A DNA stretch of 64,000 bases from JBCFAY01 sp038562375 (GCA_038562375.1 JBCFAY010000010.1:58185-122184), one strand, 5' to 3'. Numbered from the stretch's first letter, positions 1 to 8,176 are shown. The notes: generated by a model not told the origin, from the letters alone. A program made the numbers and translations.

Positions 1-68
1 TGAACAGCCGCTTCAAAAATAGTTTTTTGTTTGCTCTCCGGCAGGTTATAGAATGTTTCTTTAGGCAT
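1..68 (-). CDS. TetR-family transcriptional regulator, N-terminus only (partial)
   Basis: Only the first 22 codons are in the window, beginning at the ATG complementary to 66-68 and running off the left edge. The start is backed by an AGGAGG box (complement of 75-80). The peptide opens MPKETFYNLPESKQKTIFEA, which matches the usual opening of TetR regulators just before the DNA-binding helices. A perfect tandem palindrome overlaps its promoter, as expected for an autoregulated TetR repressor. The family call rests on few residues plus this operator context, so it is an inference. Confidence 0.55.
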   Translation of the reverse strand, partial: MPKETFYNLPESKQKTIFEAAV

Positions 69-88
69 AACACACCTCCTCAACAAGC

Positions 89-142
89 AGTATAGCATGC
101 CTCACCGCATATGACAATACTGTCATATGACAATACTGTCAT
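89..142 (-). promoter_or_regulatory. promoter with tandem palindromic operator for the TetR-type gene
   Basis: The 16-bp sequence ATGACAATACTGTCAT occurs twice back to back at 111-126 and 127-142. Each copy is an inverted repeat, ATGACA/TGTCAT around a 4-bp centre. Reading leftward, TTGTCA (complement of 112-117) lies 17 bp from TATACT (complement of 89-94), a good sigma-70 promoter whose -35 box is inside the proximal operator. Binding there should block transcription, so autorepression is the simplest reading. Confidence 0.75.
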
Positions 143-358
143 AAAATATATTTCCAAAGAATATTTCCTATGAACAATCCTCGGCAGTACCATCGACATA
201 TCTGCTCTTTGTAATTGCCCGAACTTCTCTCGCCAACACGGTGTTTTGCTTTGATGGATGATTGCATGGTGAAACAACACATACACGGTTGATCATACAC
301 ACATAACATTATTGACAATGACGCTGCTTTAAATGGCAAAAAGCCGCGCATCAAAAAG
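143..358. other. intergenic region, no gene seen
   Basis: Both strands carry only short open frames without ribosome binding sites or recognisable products. The second operator copy could also serve a rightward transcript, but no rightward gene follows before the terminator at 359. Confidence 0.5.
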
Positions 359-389
359 CAAAACCAGCCCCGGGGCTGGTTTTGTTTTT
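359..389. terminator. bidirectional intrinsic terminator
   Basis: A perfect 12-bp stem (AAAACCAGCCCC paired with GGGGCTGGTTTT) is followed on the plus strand by GTTTTT and on the minus strand by GCTTTTT. It sits downstream of the leftward iorB gene and can end transcription from either side. Confidence 0.75.
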
Positions 390-513
390 CATAAAGGGCG
401 GATGCAGGTTTTAACGGGCGTTCGGGCAACGCCGCCGCATTGGTTTTTGGGGGCCGATCCTCCGGGCGGCAGGCGGCAAAAAGCGGCCGGACGGCGCTCC
501 CGTTCCATGCGCG

Positions 514-1086
514 CTACAGCGCGCGGCCCCTGTGGAACGCCTGCTTGTTGATCTCGAGGAACTTCGGCTTGACGTTCTTTTCGAGCGCGTCCATCCATTC
601 TTCCTCCGAAAACGGAAGGCTCTTGGAGAGCACTCCGAGGAGCACCGTGTTCGCGGCCTTTGCCGTTCCGCATTCGGAAGCGATTTGGGTGGCGTCGAGC
701 GCGACGACGTTCTTTGCGTTCGCGCGGATCTGCTCGATGCAGTCGTCGGGGTATTGGGCAGCCCCCACGACGACGGGCATTGGCATGATGCGCTGCGTGT
801 TGACGATCATCGTTCCGTCCGCCCTCAGGTACGGGAGAGCGCGCAGCGCCTCCAGGCTTTCAAAAGCGAGCACGACGTCCGCCTGCTCCTGCTCGACGAT
901 CGAGGAATAGAGCTTTGCGTCATTGCTCATGCGCACATAGGTGACGACGCTGCCGCCGCGCTGGCTCATGCCGTGCACCTCGCTCACGCGCACGTCGTAC
1001 CCGGCGCAAAGCGCGAGATGCCCGAGCACTTTGCTCGCAAGCAGCGTTCCCTGGCCGCCTACGCCGATGATGACAAGGTTGATCAT
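514..1086 (-). CDS. iorB: indolepyruvate:ferredoxin oxidoreductase, beta (gamma-domain) subunit
   Basis: A 190-aa protein opening MINLVIIGVGGQGTLLASKV, the glycine-rich signature of the pyruvate/ketoisovalerate oxidoreductase gamma domain. With IorA it oxidatively decarboxylates aryl-pyruvates from aromatic amino acid transamination to aryl-acetyl-CoA, reducing ferredoxin in the anaerobic cytoplasm. The start at 1086 was chosen over an upstream in-frame start because it lies 5 bp after the iorA stop, and homology begins there. Translational coupling with iorA is likely. Length is typical of the family. Confidence 0.93.
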   Translation of the reverse strand: MINLVIIGVGGQGTLLASKVLGHLALCAGYDVRVSEVHGMSQRGGSVVTYVRMSNDAKLYSSIVEQEQADVVLAFESLEALRALPYLRADGTMIVNTQRIMPMPVVVGAAQYPDDCIEQIRANAKNVVALDATQIASECGTAKAANTVLLGVLSKSLPFSEEEWMDALEKNVKPKFLEINKQAFHRGRAL

Positions 1087-1091
1087 ACGGT

Positions 1092-2822
1092 TCACTCTCC
1101 TTTCACGCCGAGCGCGCCGAACCGGCAGACGCTCGCGCACAGCCCGCAGCCGACGCACTGCGTTTCATCGATGAGCACGCCCTTTTCGAGGCTCAGTATC
1201 GCGGGGCAGCCGATCTTCATGCACATCTTGCAGTTGGTGCACTTTTCAAGGTCGCAGAAATAGGGCGTTCCCGGCTGCTTTACGATCAAAGCGCAGGGGC
1301 GCTGCGAAATGATGACGGAGGGCTCCTCGCGCGCGGTCTCCTCCCTGAGCGCCGCTTCGAGCGCCTTGAGATCGAACGGGTCGACGATCCTCACGTGCTT
1401 GATGCCCATCGCGTCGCAGAGCTTGACAAGGTCGAGCTTCGGCGCGGGATTGCCGCGCAGGTCGAACCCGTTGGCGGGGTTGTTCTGGTGCCCGGTCATG
1501 CCGGTGATCGAGTTGTCCGCGATGATGAGCGTACCGACCGAGTGGTTGTACGCCATGTTGAGCATCCCGGTCAGGCCGCTGTGGCAGAAGGTCGAGTCGC
1601 CGATGACCGCAACGGTCTTTTTCGCCTGCTCGGGGCCGCGCGCCTTTTCCATGCCGTGCGCCATGCCGATGGACGCGCCCATGCACACGCAGGTGTCCAC
1701 CGCGTTGAGCGGGGGCAGCGCGCCGAGCGTGTAGCAGCCGATATCGGCGCACACGATGAGCTTTAGTTTGTTGATCACGTGGTACAATCCGCGGTGCGGG
1801 CAGCCGGGGCAGAGCACCGGCGGGCGCATGGGGATACCCGCTGTGTGGAGCGGGCCGGGCGCTTTTGCGCCCGCGAACTTCGCCGCGATCCTGCGGGCGA
1901 ACAGCTCGCCCTGCGCGCTGTCCTTGCCCTTGCACGGGATGCCCCAGGCCTTGATCGCGTCCTCGTAGAACGGCTCGCCGTCCTCGATGACGACGAGTTC
2001 CTCTACGCCCGCGGCGAACGAGCGGATGAGTTCCTCCGGGAGCGGGTACGCGAGGCCGAGCTTTAATACCGACGCTTCGGGAAGCGCTTCCTTCACATAG
2101 TTGTACGCCGCGCCGGAGGTGATCACGCCGAGCTTTTTGCCGCCCGGCTCGACGCGGTTGACGCTCAATGTGTTCGCTTCGGCCGCGAGACGAGTCTCGC
2201 GATCCTCGACGACCCGATGCCGCGCGATCATGTTGGCGGGCATGGAGACGAACTTCTTGGGATCCTTGACATACGGGCGCAGAGGCGCCTCGACGCGCTC
2301 GCCGAGCTCCACCGGCGTGCGTGCGTGCGCAACGCGCGTGGTGACGCGCAGTATCACCGGGGTATCGTATTTTTCGCTCAATTCGCACGCGATTTTGACG
2401 AAGTCCTTGCATTCCTCGGAGTCGGACGGATCGAGCACCGGCACGTGCGCGGCGCGCGCGAGCATGCGGGTGTCCTGCTCGTTCTGGGAGGAGTGCATCC
2501 CCGGATCGTCCGCGACGACGATCACGAGCCCCGCGTTGACCCCGGTATAGGAGGCGGTGAAAACCGGGTCCGCCGCGACGTTGAGGCCGACATGCTTCAT
2601 GCAGGCCATGGCGCGCGCTCCCGCGGCCGCAGCGCCGAGCGCGACCTCGACGGCGACCTTTTCGTTGGGCGCCCATTCGCAGTAAACCTCGGGATAATTG
2701 GCGATGTTCTCGCTGATTTCGGTGCTCGGGGTCCCCGGATACGCGCTGGTGACGCGGATCGAGGCTTCGTACACGCCCCGTGCGATGGCTTCGTTGCCAA
2801 GCATGAGCTGTTTCAACGGCAT
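1092..2822 (-). CDS. iorA: indolepyruvate:ferredoxin oxidoreductase, alpha subunit
   Basis: A 576-aa thiamine-diphosphate enzyme. The N-terminal pyrimidine-binding domain has the SAYPGTPSTEI stretch. The middle carries the TPP-binding part (CPGCPHRGLYHVINKL, then ADIGCYTLGALPP and a GDSTFCHSG segment). The C-terminus has two ferredoxin-type [4Fe-4S] motifs, CTNCKMCMKIGCP and CVGCGLCASVC. It forms a complex with IorB. ATG at 2822 is preferred over a TTG at 2849 because residues from MPLKQLMLGNEAIARG onward match the family; AGGAGG lies unusually close, 2 bp before this ATG. First gene of a two-gene operon. Confidence 0.94.
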   Translation of the reverse strand: MPLKQLMLGNEAIARGVYEASIRVTSAYPGTPSTEISENIANYPEVYCEWAPNEKVAVEVALGAAAAGARAMACMKHVGLNVAADPVFTASYTGVNAGLVIVVADDPGMHSSQNEQDTRMLARAAHVPVLDPSDSEECKDFVKIACELSEKYDTPVILRVTTRVAHARTPVELGERVEAPLRPYVKDPKKFVSMPANMIARHRVVEDRETRLAAEANTLSVNRVEPGGKKLGVITSGAAYNYVKEALPEASVLKLGLAYPLPEELIRSFAAGVEELVVIEDGEPFYEDAIKAWGIPCKGKDSAQGELFARRIAAKFAGAKAPGPLHTAGIPMRPPVLCPGCPHRGLYHVINKLKLIVCADIGCYTLGALPPLNAVDTCVCMGASIGMAHGMEKARGPEQAKKTVAVIGDSTFCHSGLTGMLNMAYNHSVGTLIIADNSITGMTGHQNNPANGFDLRGNPAPKLDLVKLCDAMGIKHVRIVDPFDLKALEAALREETAREEPSVIISQRPCALIVKQPGTPYFCDLEKCTNCKMCMKIGCPAILSLEKGVLIDETQCVGCGLCASVCRFGALGVKGE

Positions 2823-2875
2823 GTCCTCCTTGCTGTGCGGGCAAATCAATAGTCTTGTCCAACCGACAATAATAT

Positions 2876-2905
2876 ATTATATAACACAAGGGCGCCTTTG
2901 TGCAA
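2876..2905 (-). promoter_or_regulatory. promoter of iorAB
   Basis: Reading leftward, TTGCAC (complement of 2900-2905) and TATAAT (complement of 2876-2881) are separated by 18 bp. This gives an untranslated leader of roughly 45 nt ahead of iorA. Confidence 0.6.
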
Positions 2906-2923
2906 AAGGGAATGCGTACCGCA

Positions 2924-3255
2924 TTTCGCAAAAGTGACTTGCGTCCCTTTTGCGAGATTTTACAGGAACCGCCTGTACCTTCGGTACAGCCGGCGGTTCC
3001 TGAGAAGAAAGCCTTGCGGGGCAAGGCAAGTTTCCGACGGCCCGCAGGCCTAGTGCCCGCAGGCGTCTCCCGCCGGAGGGCCGCTCGCGCCGCACAGGTG
3101 CCCCAGGGCATCCTCTCTTGCCGCTTGTGCGGCAATTCACCTTGTTCGCCGCTCACGAATAAAGCCTCCATTCAGTGAACCGTGGCTGAGACCCTCCGAA
3201 CCACCCAAGTTTTTCGGCAGGCTGAAGCGGCGATCCCGATGGGATCGCCGCATCT
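2924..3255. ncRNA. strongly structured intergenic region, possible non-coding RNA
   Basis: About 330 bp without a credible gene but dense in stems: TCGCAAAAG/CTTTTGCGA near 2925-2955, a long stem AGGAACCGCC/GGCGGTTCCT with an inner TGTACC/GGTACA near 2966-3001, GCCTTGC/GCAAGGC near 3011-3030, TTGCCGC/GCGGCAA near 3117-3135, and GCGGCGATCCC/GGGATCGCCGC at 3227-3251. None has a proper U-tract, so they are not simple terminators. Most of the region lies upstream of the iorA promoter, so it is not its leader. A stable RNA, more likely from the minus strand, fits; I cannot assign it to a family. Confidence 0.35.
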
Positions 3256-3303
3256 TAAATATAGTAAGTTAAATTGGGTTCCGTATTATCGATCGGGTTC
3301 TTC

Positions 3304-4038
3304 TTACGCGCCCATGCGGTCGCGGATGCCGCGCGCGACGTCGGGATAGTTGGTGATGACTGCCGTGCACCCCGCGCCGATGCATTTTTCGAGGTATTCG
3401 GGCGTGTTTACCGTCCAGACGTTGAGCTCGAGGCCTTCTTTCAGGCAGTTTTCGAAGAGCCCGGGCATCAGCAGCGCCCGAAACTGCGGGTGCAGGGCGT
3501 TTGCATCCATATATTTTGCGTACACCCAGGGATCGGCGAGGATGCCGCTGTACAGAAGGCCGATTTTGCAGCCAGGATCGAACGAGCGCAGCGTGCGCAG
3601 CGAATAGTGGTTGAAGGACGAGTAGAGGATGCGCCCGGCCATCCCGGCCTGCTTTTGAAGCTCGACGAGAGCGCTTTCGATGCCGGGGTAGAGGACGATG
3701 TCGCTCTTGATCTCGACGTTGATTTTAAGGCCGGTCGGCGTGAGAAGCGCGTAAACCTCCTCGAGCGTCGGGATCTTTTCGCCCGCGAAACCGTCTACGC
3801 CGAAGGAGAAATCGAGCTCCCTGAGCTCTTTGAGCGTCTTGTCCCGCACGTAGCCCCTGCCGTTCGAGGTCCGGTCGACCGTTTCGTCGTGGATGACGAC
3901 GAGACGCCCGTCCCGGGAAAGGTGCACGTCGAGCTCTATGCCGTCCGCGCCCATGTCGATCGCGCGGCGGAACGCGGCGATCGTGTTCTCCGGCGCATAG
4001 CCCGACGCGCCCCGGTGTGCGTAAACCTGAGTCTTCAT
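3304..4038 (-). CDS. glycerophosphodiester phosphodiesterase
   Basis: A 244-aa protein with the GDPD hallmarks: YAHRGASGYAPENT at the N-terminus (catalytic His and Arg), ADGIELDVHLSRDG (metal-binding Glu and Asp) and VVIHDETVDRTSNG (second catalytic His). It hydrolyses glycerophosphodiesters to glycerol-3-phosphate and an alcohol. There is no signal peptide, so it is probably a cytoplasmic GlpQ/UgpQ type acting on imported deacylated phospholipids. GGAGG precedes the ATG at 4038. It reads in the same direction as the small membrane protein at 4076-4255, 37 bp behind that gene, and may be co-transcribed with it. Confidence 0.92.
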   Translation of the reverse strand: MKTQVYAHRGASGYAPENTIAAFRRAIDMGADGIELDVHLSRDGRLVVIHDETVDRTSNGRGYVRDKTLKELRELDFSFGVDGFAGEKIPTLEEVYALLTPTGLKINVEIKSDIVLYPGIESALVELQKQAGMAGRILYSSFNHYSLRTLRSFDPGCKIGLLYSGILADPWVYAKYMDANALHPQFRALLMPGLFENCLKEGLELNVWTVNTPEYLEKCIGAGCTAVITNYPDVARGIRDRMGA

Positions 4039-4075
4039 GCCGCCTCCGTTGATGAAAAGGAATTTTCCGGGGCCC

Positions 4076-4255
4076 TTACCCCTGGTAGCCGAGCAGCTTC
4101 AGGACGAGGAACAGCCCGATGATGACCGTCAGCGCGCCAAAGAGCGCGGGCAGAAGGGCCGAGCTCTTGTTGCGGCTCTTGCGGTTGAAGCGTATGCTCG
4201 CGAACGTCACAAAAGCGCTCAGAACGAAAAGGATCGCGGCGGTAATACTGTCCAT
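4076..4255 (-). CDS. small two-span membrane protein, unknown function
   Basis: A 59-aa protein starting MDSITAAILFV. Two hydrophobic stretches (about residues 4-18 and 31-53) flank a basic loop (RFNRKSRNKSS), giving a helical hairpin. The start at 4255 is set by GGAGGA 5 bp upstream; an in-frame upstream extension lacks a ribosome site. Not recognised as a named family. It lies divergent from the QueT-like gene and ahead of the phosphodiesterase. Confidence 0.6.
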   Translation of the reverse strand: MDSITAAILFVLSAFVTFASIRFNRKSRNKSSALLPALFGALTVIIGLFLVLKLLGYQG

Positions 4256-4293
4256 ATCTGTCCTCCGTGCGTGGTTTTGGGGCGCGCATCGCG

Positions 4294-4322
4294 TTGCAAA
4301 TAACAAGGCCGCGCGCTATAAT
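4294..4322 (+). promoter_or_regulatory. promoter giving a predicted leaderless queT mRNA
   Basis: TTGCAA (4294-4299), a 17-bp spacer and TATAAT (4317-4322). The seventh base after the -10 box is the A of the ATG at 4329. No ribosome binding site exists between them, so the transcript should begin at or next to the start codon. Confidence 0.7.
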
Positions 4323-4328
4323 GATGCT

Positions 4329-4814
4329 ATGCAGCATTCGATACGCAATTTGGTGCGCGGCGCTTTGATCGCCGCTTTGTACGCGCTGTTGACGCTCGCC
4401 GTGCAGCCGCTGAGCTCGGGGTTGATGCAGGTGCGCGTCTCGGAGGCGCTGTGCGTGCTTCCGTACTTTACCTTCAGCGCGGTGCCGGGCCTCCTGATCG
4501 GCTGCGTCATCGCAAACCTCGCCGTGGGCGGCATCTTCCTCGACGTGGTGTTCGGGAGCCTCGCGACGTTCGCGGCGGCGCTTATCACCTATTTCCTCGG
4601 CAAGTACGGCAAGAGCCGTTTTCTCGCGCCGCTGCCCGCGGTGCTCGTCAACGCCGTGGTGATCGGGGCGGTATTGCGCTATGGGTACGAGGTGCCCGCC
4701 CCGCTGTATCTTTGCATGCTGTCCGTCGGCGCGGGCCAGGCGATCTCGTGCTATTGCCTCGGGCTGCCGCTGATGCTGCTGCTCGAGCGCCACGCCTCCA
4801 AGCTGCTCCGTTAA
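4329..4814 (+). CDS. queT: QueT-family ECF-type transporter substrate-binding membrane protein
   Basis: A 161-aa, highly hydrophobic protein with about five to six membrane spans. It contains the family pattern seen in QueT proteins: an N-terminal LVRGALIAALYALLTL span, then QVRVSEALCVLPYF and IANLAVGGIFLDVVFGSLAT. QueT proteins are S-components predicted to import queuosine precursors such as preQ1 with a shared ECF energising module, which is not encoded here. No preQ1 riboswitch is possible because the promoter leaves no leader. The start at ATG 4329 follows from the promoter position. Confidence 0.8.
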   Translation: MQHSIRNLVRGALIAALYALLTLAVQPLSSGLMQVRVSEALCVLPYFTFSAVPGLLIGCVIANLAVGGIFLDVVFGSLATFAAALITYFLGKYGKSRFLAPLPAVLVNAVVIGAVLRYGYEVPAPLYLCMLSVGAGQAISCYCLGLPLMLLLERHASKLLR

Positions 4815-4857
4815 GGGAGCCGGGCCCGCCGGTTTTAAAAAGAGGCGAACGCGGTTT

Positions 4858-5793
4858 TCAATCTGATTTGTGACTTTTGTATACGCAGCGGACGTTGACC
4901 GAAGGCGCGGGCGTGCGCCAGTCGAGCCCCGTATCAAAGCTTCTCGCGCCGATGATCTTAAGCGCTTCGGCCTCGTCCCCCGGCCCGCTTTGGACGACCG
5001 CCAGAGCCATTTCCGCCGCGTCCACCGCGGCGCGCTCAACGATCTCGAGAAACGAATCCGTATGCACGGCGCCGGGATCCCAGGGGAGGCTCCAGGGACG
5101 TTTTTTTAGGTTCAGGTAATCGATGCCGTCGGTAACCCGCGTTTCAAGAAGCTTGCCTGTGATATAAGCAGGCTTTTTTAAAAAGGTTTCGGCCAGCAGG
5201 AACAGGGGCCGCTTGATCCGGGACGGATCGAACCCGATGCGCTGTACCCGCAGCATGTGCTTGTGCGCGATGACGAAATCCCCGGCGAGATCCAAACCGT
5301 GCGACTCCGCTGCGCAAAGGGTAAGGAGCTCGTCGATCGCGAGCACGGTTTGCTCACTTGCCTGAAGCAGGCCGTCCGGCGGATGCTCCCTGAGCTTGAC
5401 GCCGAGATAGGATAGCAGCGCCGAGTCGAGATGGGCTTCGAACCGCGTATGATCCGGCCGGCAGCTCAGGTGGTTGACGTAAGGGTGCGCGGCAGCGTCC
5501 AGCGCGTAATGGCTCAGGTATCCGAGAAAGTACGAGAGCCGGAGGGGATCCTGCTTGCTGCTGCGCAGCATCGCGGCCATGAACGCGTCGACATTTTCGG
5601 TATGCAGGCGGTTGGCGATCCTGTGCAGGAACTTGTTTTTCGCACCCGGCAGATACGCATAGAAAAAAGGATCCGGGCCCTGGCACCCGAGCGCGAACGC
5701 CTCCGCGTTTGCTTTCGCCGCGCGGAGCACGCTCTGGGGCGAGCGTTCCAGCATTTGTTCCCCTGTATAATGATGAGAGTATAAATACGGCAT
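4858..5793 (-). CDS. zinc-dependent phospholipase C family protein
   Basis: A 311-aa protein starting MPYLYSHHYTGEQML. It shows the histidine/aspartate-rich pattern of the Zn-dependent PLC fold: YSHHYTG near the N-terminus, FFYAYLPG, and FLGYLSHYALDAAAHPYVNH near residues 100-120, with metal-ligand His and Asp residues. There is no signal peptide, unlike secreted clostridial phospholipases, so a cytoplasmic or cell-associated hydrolase is more likely. The substrate cannot be told. ATG 5793 is chosen because a TATAAT box lies exactly 7 nt upstream and no ribosome site supports longer forms. Confidence 0.75.
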   Translation of the reverse strand: MPYLYSHHYTGEQMLERSPQSVLRAAKANAEAFALGCQGPDPFFYAYLPGAKNKFLHRIANRLHTENVDAFMAAMLRSSKQDPLRLSYFLGYLSHYALDAAAHPYVNHLSCRPDHTRFEAHLDSALLSYLGVKLREHPPDGLLQASEQTVLAIDELLTLCAAESHGLDLAGDFVIAHKHMLRVQRIGFDPSRIKRPLFLLAETFLKKPAYITGKLLETRVTDGIDYLNLKKRPWSLPWDPGAVHTDSFLEIVERAAVDAAEMALAVVQSGPGDEAEALKIIGARSFDTGLDWRTPAPSVNVRCVYKSHKSD

Positions 5794-5799
5794 GGGTCT

Positions 5800-5827
5800 A
5801 TTATAACCGATCTGCGTCAAAAATCCA
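5800..5827 (-). promoter_or_regulatory. promoter giving a predicted leaderless phospholipase mRNA
   Basis: Reading leftward, TATAAT is the complement of 5800-5805. A weak -35 (TGGATT, complement of 5822-5827) lies 16 bp upstream. The predicted start of transcription coincides with the A of ATG at 5793. Confidence 0.55.
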
Positions 5828-5941
5828 CCGGTTCGCTCCGATGGGGCGCCGCATTCTTCTCCCCGGCGCAAAAAAGGGCGCAGCGGCGGCGGGAAATGCC
5901 CGGAGAATGGGCTTTTCTCCCTGTTTTGGGCAGCGAAAACC

Positions 5942-5970
5942 TTGCCAAAAACGCGGCGGAAGGATATACT
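5942..5970 (+). promoter_or_regulatory. promoter of tilS, predicted near-leaderless
   Basis: TTGCCA (5942-5947), 17 bp, TATACT (5965-5970). The ATG of tilS begins 9 nt after the -10 box and nothing resembling a ribosome site lies between, so the mRNA has at most 2-3 untranslated bases. Confidence 0.65.
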
Positions 5971-5978
5971 ATCGTAGT

Positions 5979-7319
5979 ATGCTCGATGCGGTTGAGAGGA
6001 CAATTGCACAGACAAAAATGCTCAAGGCGGGCCAGCTTGTGGTCGTCGGCGTGAGCGGCGGAGCGGATTCGACCGCGCTGCTGCACTGCCTGCTGGCGCT
6101 CTCAAAAAAACTTGGGTTTGTTGTGTATGCGGCGCATCTGAACCACATGATCCGCGGCGAGGAGGCGGACGAGGACCAGCGCTTCGTCGCGTCGATGTGC
6201 GAGCGGTGGGACGTGCCGTTCTATACCATGGAGCGGGACGTTCCGGCGCTCGCAAAGCGAAAGCATATGAGCCTTGAACAGGCGGCGCGGGAAGCGCGCT
6301 ACCAGTTTTTTGAGAAGGCCAGGATCTACTTTAACGCGGACAAGATCGCCGTGGCGCATCATATGGAGGATCAGGCGGAGACGGTGCTGCTGCATCTGCT
6401 GCGCGGGAGCGGCCTCGCCGGACTCACGGGGATGCATCCCGTGCGCGGCCGTATCATCCGGCCGTTTCTGCAGGTCGACCGCGCGGCCATCGAGGAGTAT
6501 ATCCGCGAAAACGGCCTTGAGTTCCGGTGCGATTCGACGAACGTGCTGCTCGACGCGGCGCGCAACCGGCTCAGGCTCGACGTTTTTCCCTATTTGAGCG
6601 AACACATCAACCCGGGCGTGATCAAATCGTTCTGTTCCGCAGCGGAGCTTTTGCAGAGGGACGAAGATTATCTGATGGAGCTTGCGGGCAAAGCGCTTAC
6701 GGAGGCGCAGGTCGGCGCGGGGTATGATCGCGCCGGTCTCGCCGCGCTGCCGCTGCCGATCAAGACCCGGGCCCTCCGGCTTGCGCTCGCGCGCGGCGGG
6801 ATCGAAAAGGATATCGAGCGCGTGCACATCGAGGCGCTCTGCGATCTTCTGACCGCGAGGACGGGAGCCGAGCTGATACTGCCCGGCATCGAGGCGATCA
6901 TCAGCTATGACTGCATCTATGTGGGCAAGCGCCCGCAGTTCACCCCGTTCTCGATGCCGCTGACCGCCCCGGGCGAGACGGTGACGCCCCGCGGCCGCTT
7001 CCATGCGATGATCGTCGAAGGCATCGCGTCCTTTTCCGAGAACAGGATGGTCGGCTGCATGGATTACGACGCGCTGCCCGAGGACCTGGTGGTCCGTCCG
7101 CGCGCGAACGGCGACCGGTTTTTCCCCGTCGGGGCGCCGGGCAACCGGAAGCTCAAGGAGTTTTTCATAGACCGCAAGGTGCCGCGTTTTGAACGCGAGG
7201 TGCCTCTGCTGTGCTCGGACGACCGGGTGCTGTTCGTCCCGGGCTACGGGATCGATTCGTCCGTGCGGATCACGGAACAAACCACGCGCGTGCTTTGGCT
7301 TGAATATACAAACGATTGA
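5979..7319 (+). CDS. tilS: tRNA(Ile)-lysidine synthetase
   Basis: A 446-aa enzyme of the N-type ATP pyrophosphatase family. The PP-loop SGGADS is at residues 26-31. The TilS core follows (AAHLNHMIRGEEADEDQRFV, then AVAHHMEDQAETVLLHLLRGSGLAGL with the catalytic region). The C-terminal substrate-binding domain ends with LKEFFIDRKVPRFEREVPLL. It converts C34 of the minor tRNA-Ile (CAU) to lysidine with ATP and lysine, so AUA is read as isoleucine. It is essential in most bacteria. The tilS-hpt-ftsH order is conserved in Firmicutes and supports the call. Confidence 0.96.
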   Translation: MLDAVERTIAQTKMLKAGQLVVVGVSGGADSTALLHCLLALSKKLGFVVYAAHLNHMIRGEEADEDQRFVASMCERWDVPFYTMERDVPALAKRKHMSLEQAAREARYQFFEKARIYFNADKIAVAHHMEDQAETVLLHLLRGSGLAGLTGMHPVRGRIIRPFLQVDRAAIEEYIRENGLEFRCDSTNVLLDAARNRLRLDVFPYLSEHINPGVIKSFCSAAELLQRDEDYLMELAGKALTEAQVGAGYDRAGLAALPLPIKTRALRLALARGGIEKDIERVHIEALCDLLTARTGAELILPGIEAIISYDCIYVGKRPQFTPFSMPLTAPGETVTPRGRFHAMIVEGIASFSENRMVGCMDYDALPEDLVVRPRANGDRFFPVGAPGNRKLKEFFIDRKVPRFEREVPLLCSDDRVLFVPGYGIDSSVRITEQTTRVLWLEYTND

Positions 7320-7334
7320 TGGAGGATTGGGCAC

Positions 7335-7892
7335 ATGGAACAGCTCGACAGGATGCTCGACGATATTTCGCACGTTCTTTTGGACGAGGAGAGCATCCAA
7401 AAGCGTGTGGCGGAGCTCGGGGAGCAGCTCTCCCGCGATTATGACGGGAAGAACGTGATCGCGGTCTGCATCCTCAAAGGCGCGGTGCGCTTTTTTGCGG
7501 AGCTCACGCGCAAGATGGACTGCAAGCTCGAGATGGACTTCATGTCGATCTCAAGCTACGGCGCGTCGCTCAAGACCTCGGGCATCGTGCGCATCTCCAA
7601 GGATATGGACTGCTCGATCACGGGGCGCCACGTGCTCATCGTGGAGGACATCATGGACTCCGGGCTGACTTTAAGGCATCTTACCGAGGTGCTCAGGATG
7701 CGCCAGCCCGCGTCGTTAAAGATCGCGTGCCTGCTCGATAAGCCCTCCCGGCGCGAGTGCGACATCAAGCCGGATTACTGCGGCTTCGTGATCCCCAACG
7801 AATTCGTGGTGGGGTACGGCCTCGATTACGGCGGCTATTACCGCAACCTTCCCTTCGTGGGCGTGCTCAAGCCGGAGACCTATTCCAAGTGA
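7335..7892 (+). CDS. hpt: hypoxanthine phosphoribosyltransferase
   Basis: A 185-aa purine salvage enzyme. The PRPP-binding loop reads VLIVEDIMDSGLTL (about residues 96-109). An earlier IAVCILKGAVRFFAEL stretch and the C-terminal NEFVVGYGLDYGGYYRNLPFVGVL are typical of Hpt. It makes IMP or GMP from hypoxanthine or guanine with PRPP, which the prs gene in this window supplies. It starts 15 bp after tilS with GGAGGA upstream, so the two are very likely one operon. Confidence 0.96.
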   Translation: MEQLDRMLDDISHVLLDEESIQKRVAELGEQLSRDYDGKNVIAVCILKGAVRFFAELTRKMDCKLEMDFMSISSYGASLKTSGIVRISKDMDCSITGRHVLIVEDIMDSGLTLRHLTEVLRMRQPASLKIACLLDKPSRRECDIKPDYCGFVIPNEFVVGYGLDYGGYYRNLPFVGVLKPETYSK

Positions 7893-7943
7893 AAAAGACC
7901 CGGAATCTCCACGAATAATTCACAAGCTGTATCAAGGTTGTAT

Positions 7944-8176
7944 TTGAATCAAACACTACTTTGTGGTAGTATGATGACCATAAGCGTCGAGCCGTATTTT
8001 TTTATAGGAAGGAAACGGCCGGCTTAGGAAATTTTTACCCCCGCCGGATGGCCGCAGGCTGTACGGGCGCGCCTTGGGCGGGATCAACGCATGTGTTTTG
8101 CTGCGCGGTTGGGGCGCACATGCGTCTAAGATATTTCACGGGGGCGCGCCACCCTGATATCCATAGGAGGATTGTT
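7944..8176 (+). promoter_or_regulatory. ftsH promoter and long structured leader
   Basis: TTGAAT (7944-7949), 17 bp, TAGTAT (7967-7972) give a start near 7979 and a leader of almost 200 nt. The leader contains paired arms ACGCATGTG/CACATGCGT (about 8088-8127). These lie inside two copies of the self-complementary GGCGCGCC (near 8076 and 8144), so a long nested stem can form. It may control ftsH expression; no known riboswitch class was recognised. Confidence 0.5.

Noticed and set aside
1246..3171. 641-codon open frame on the minus strand over iorA
   Set aside because: Arg/Gly-rich shadow frame of the GC-rich iorA gene without family similarity.
3181..3215. TPP riboswitch (GCTGAGACCCTCCGAACC on the plus strand)
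   Set aside because: Only the CUGAGA-like part is present; the pyrophosphate-binding arm and closing stem are missing and no thiamine gene follows.
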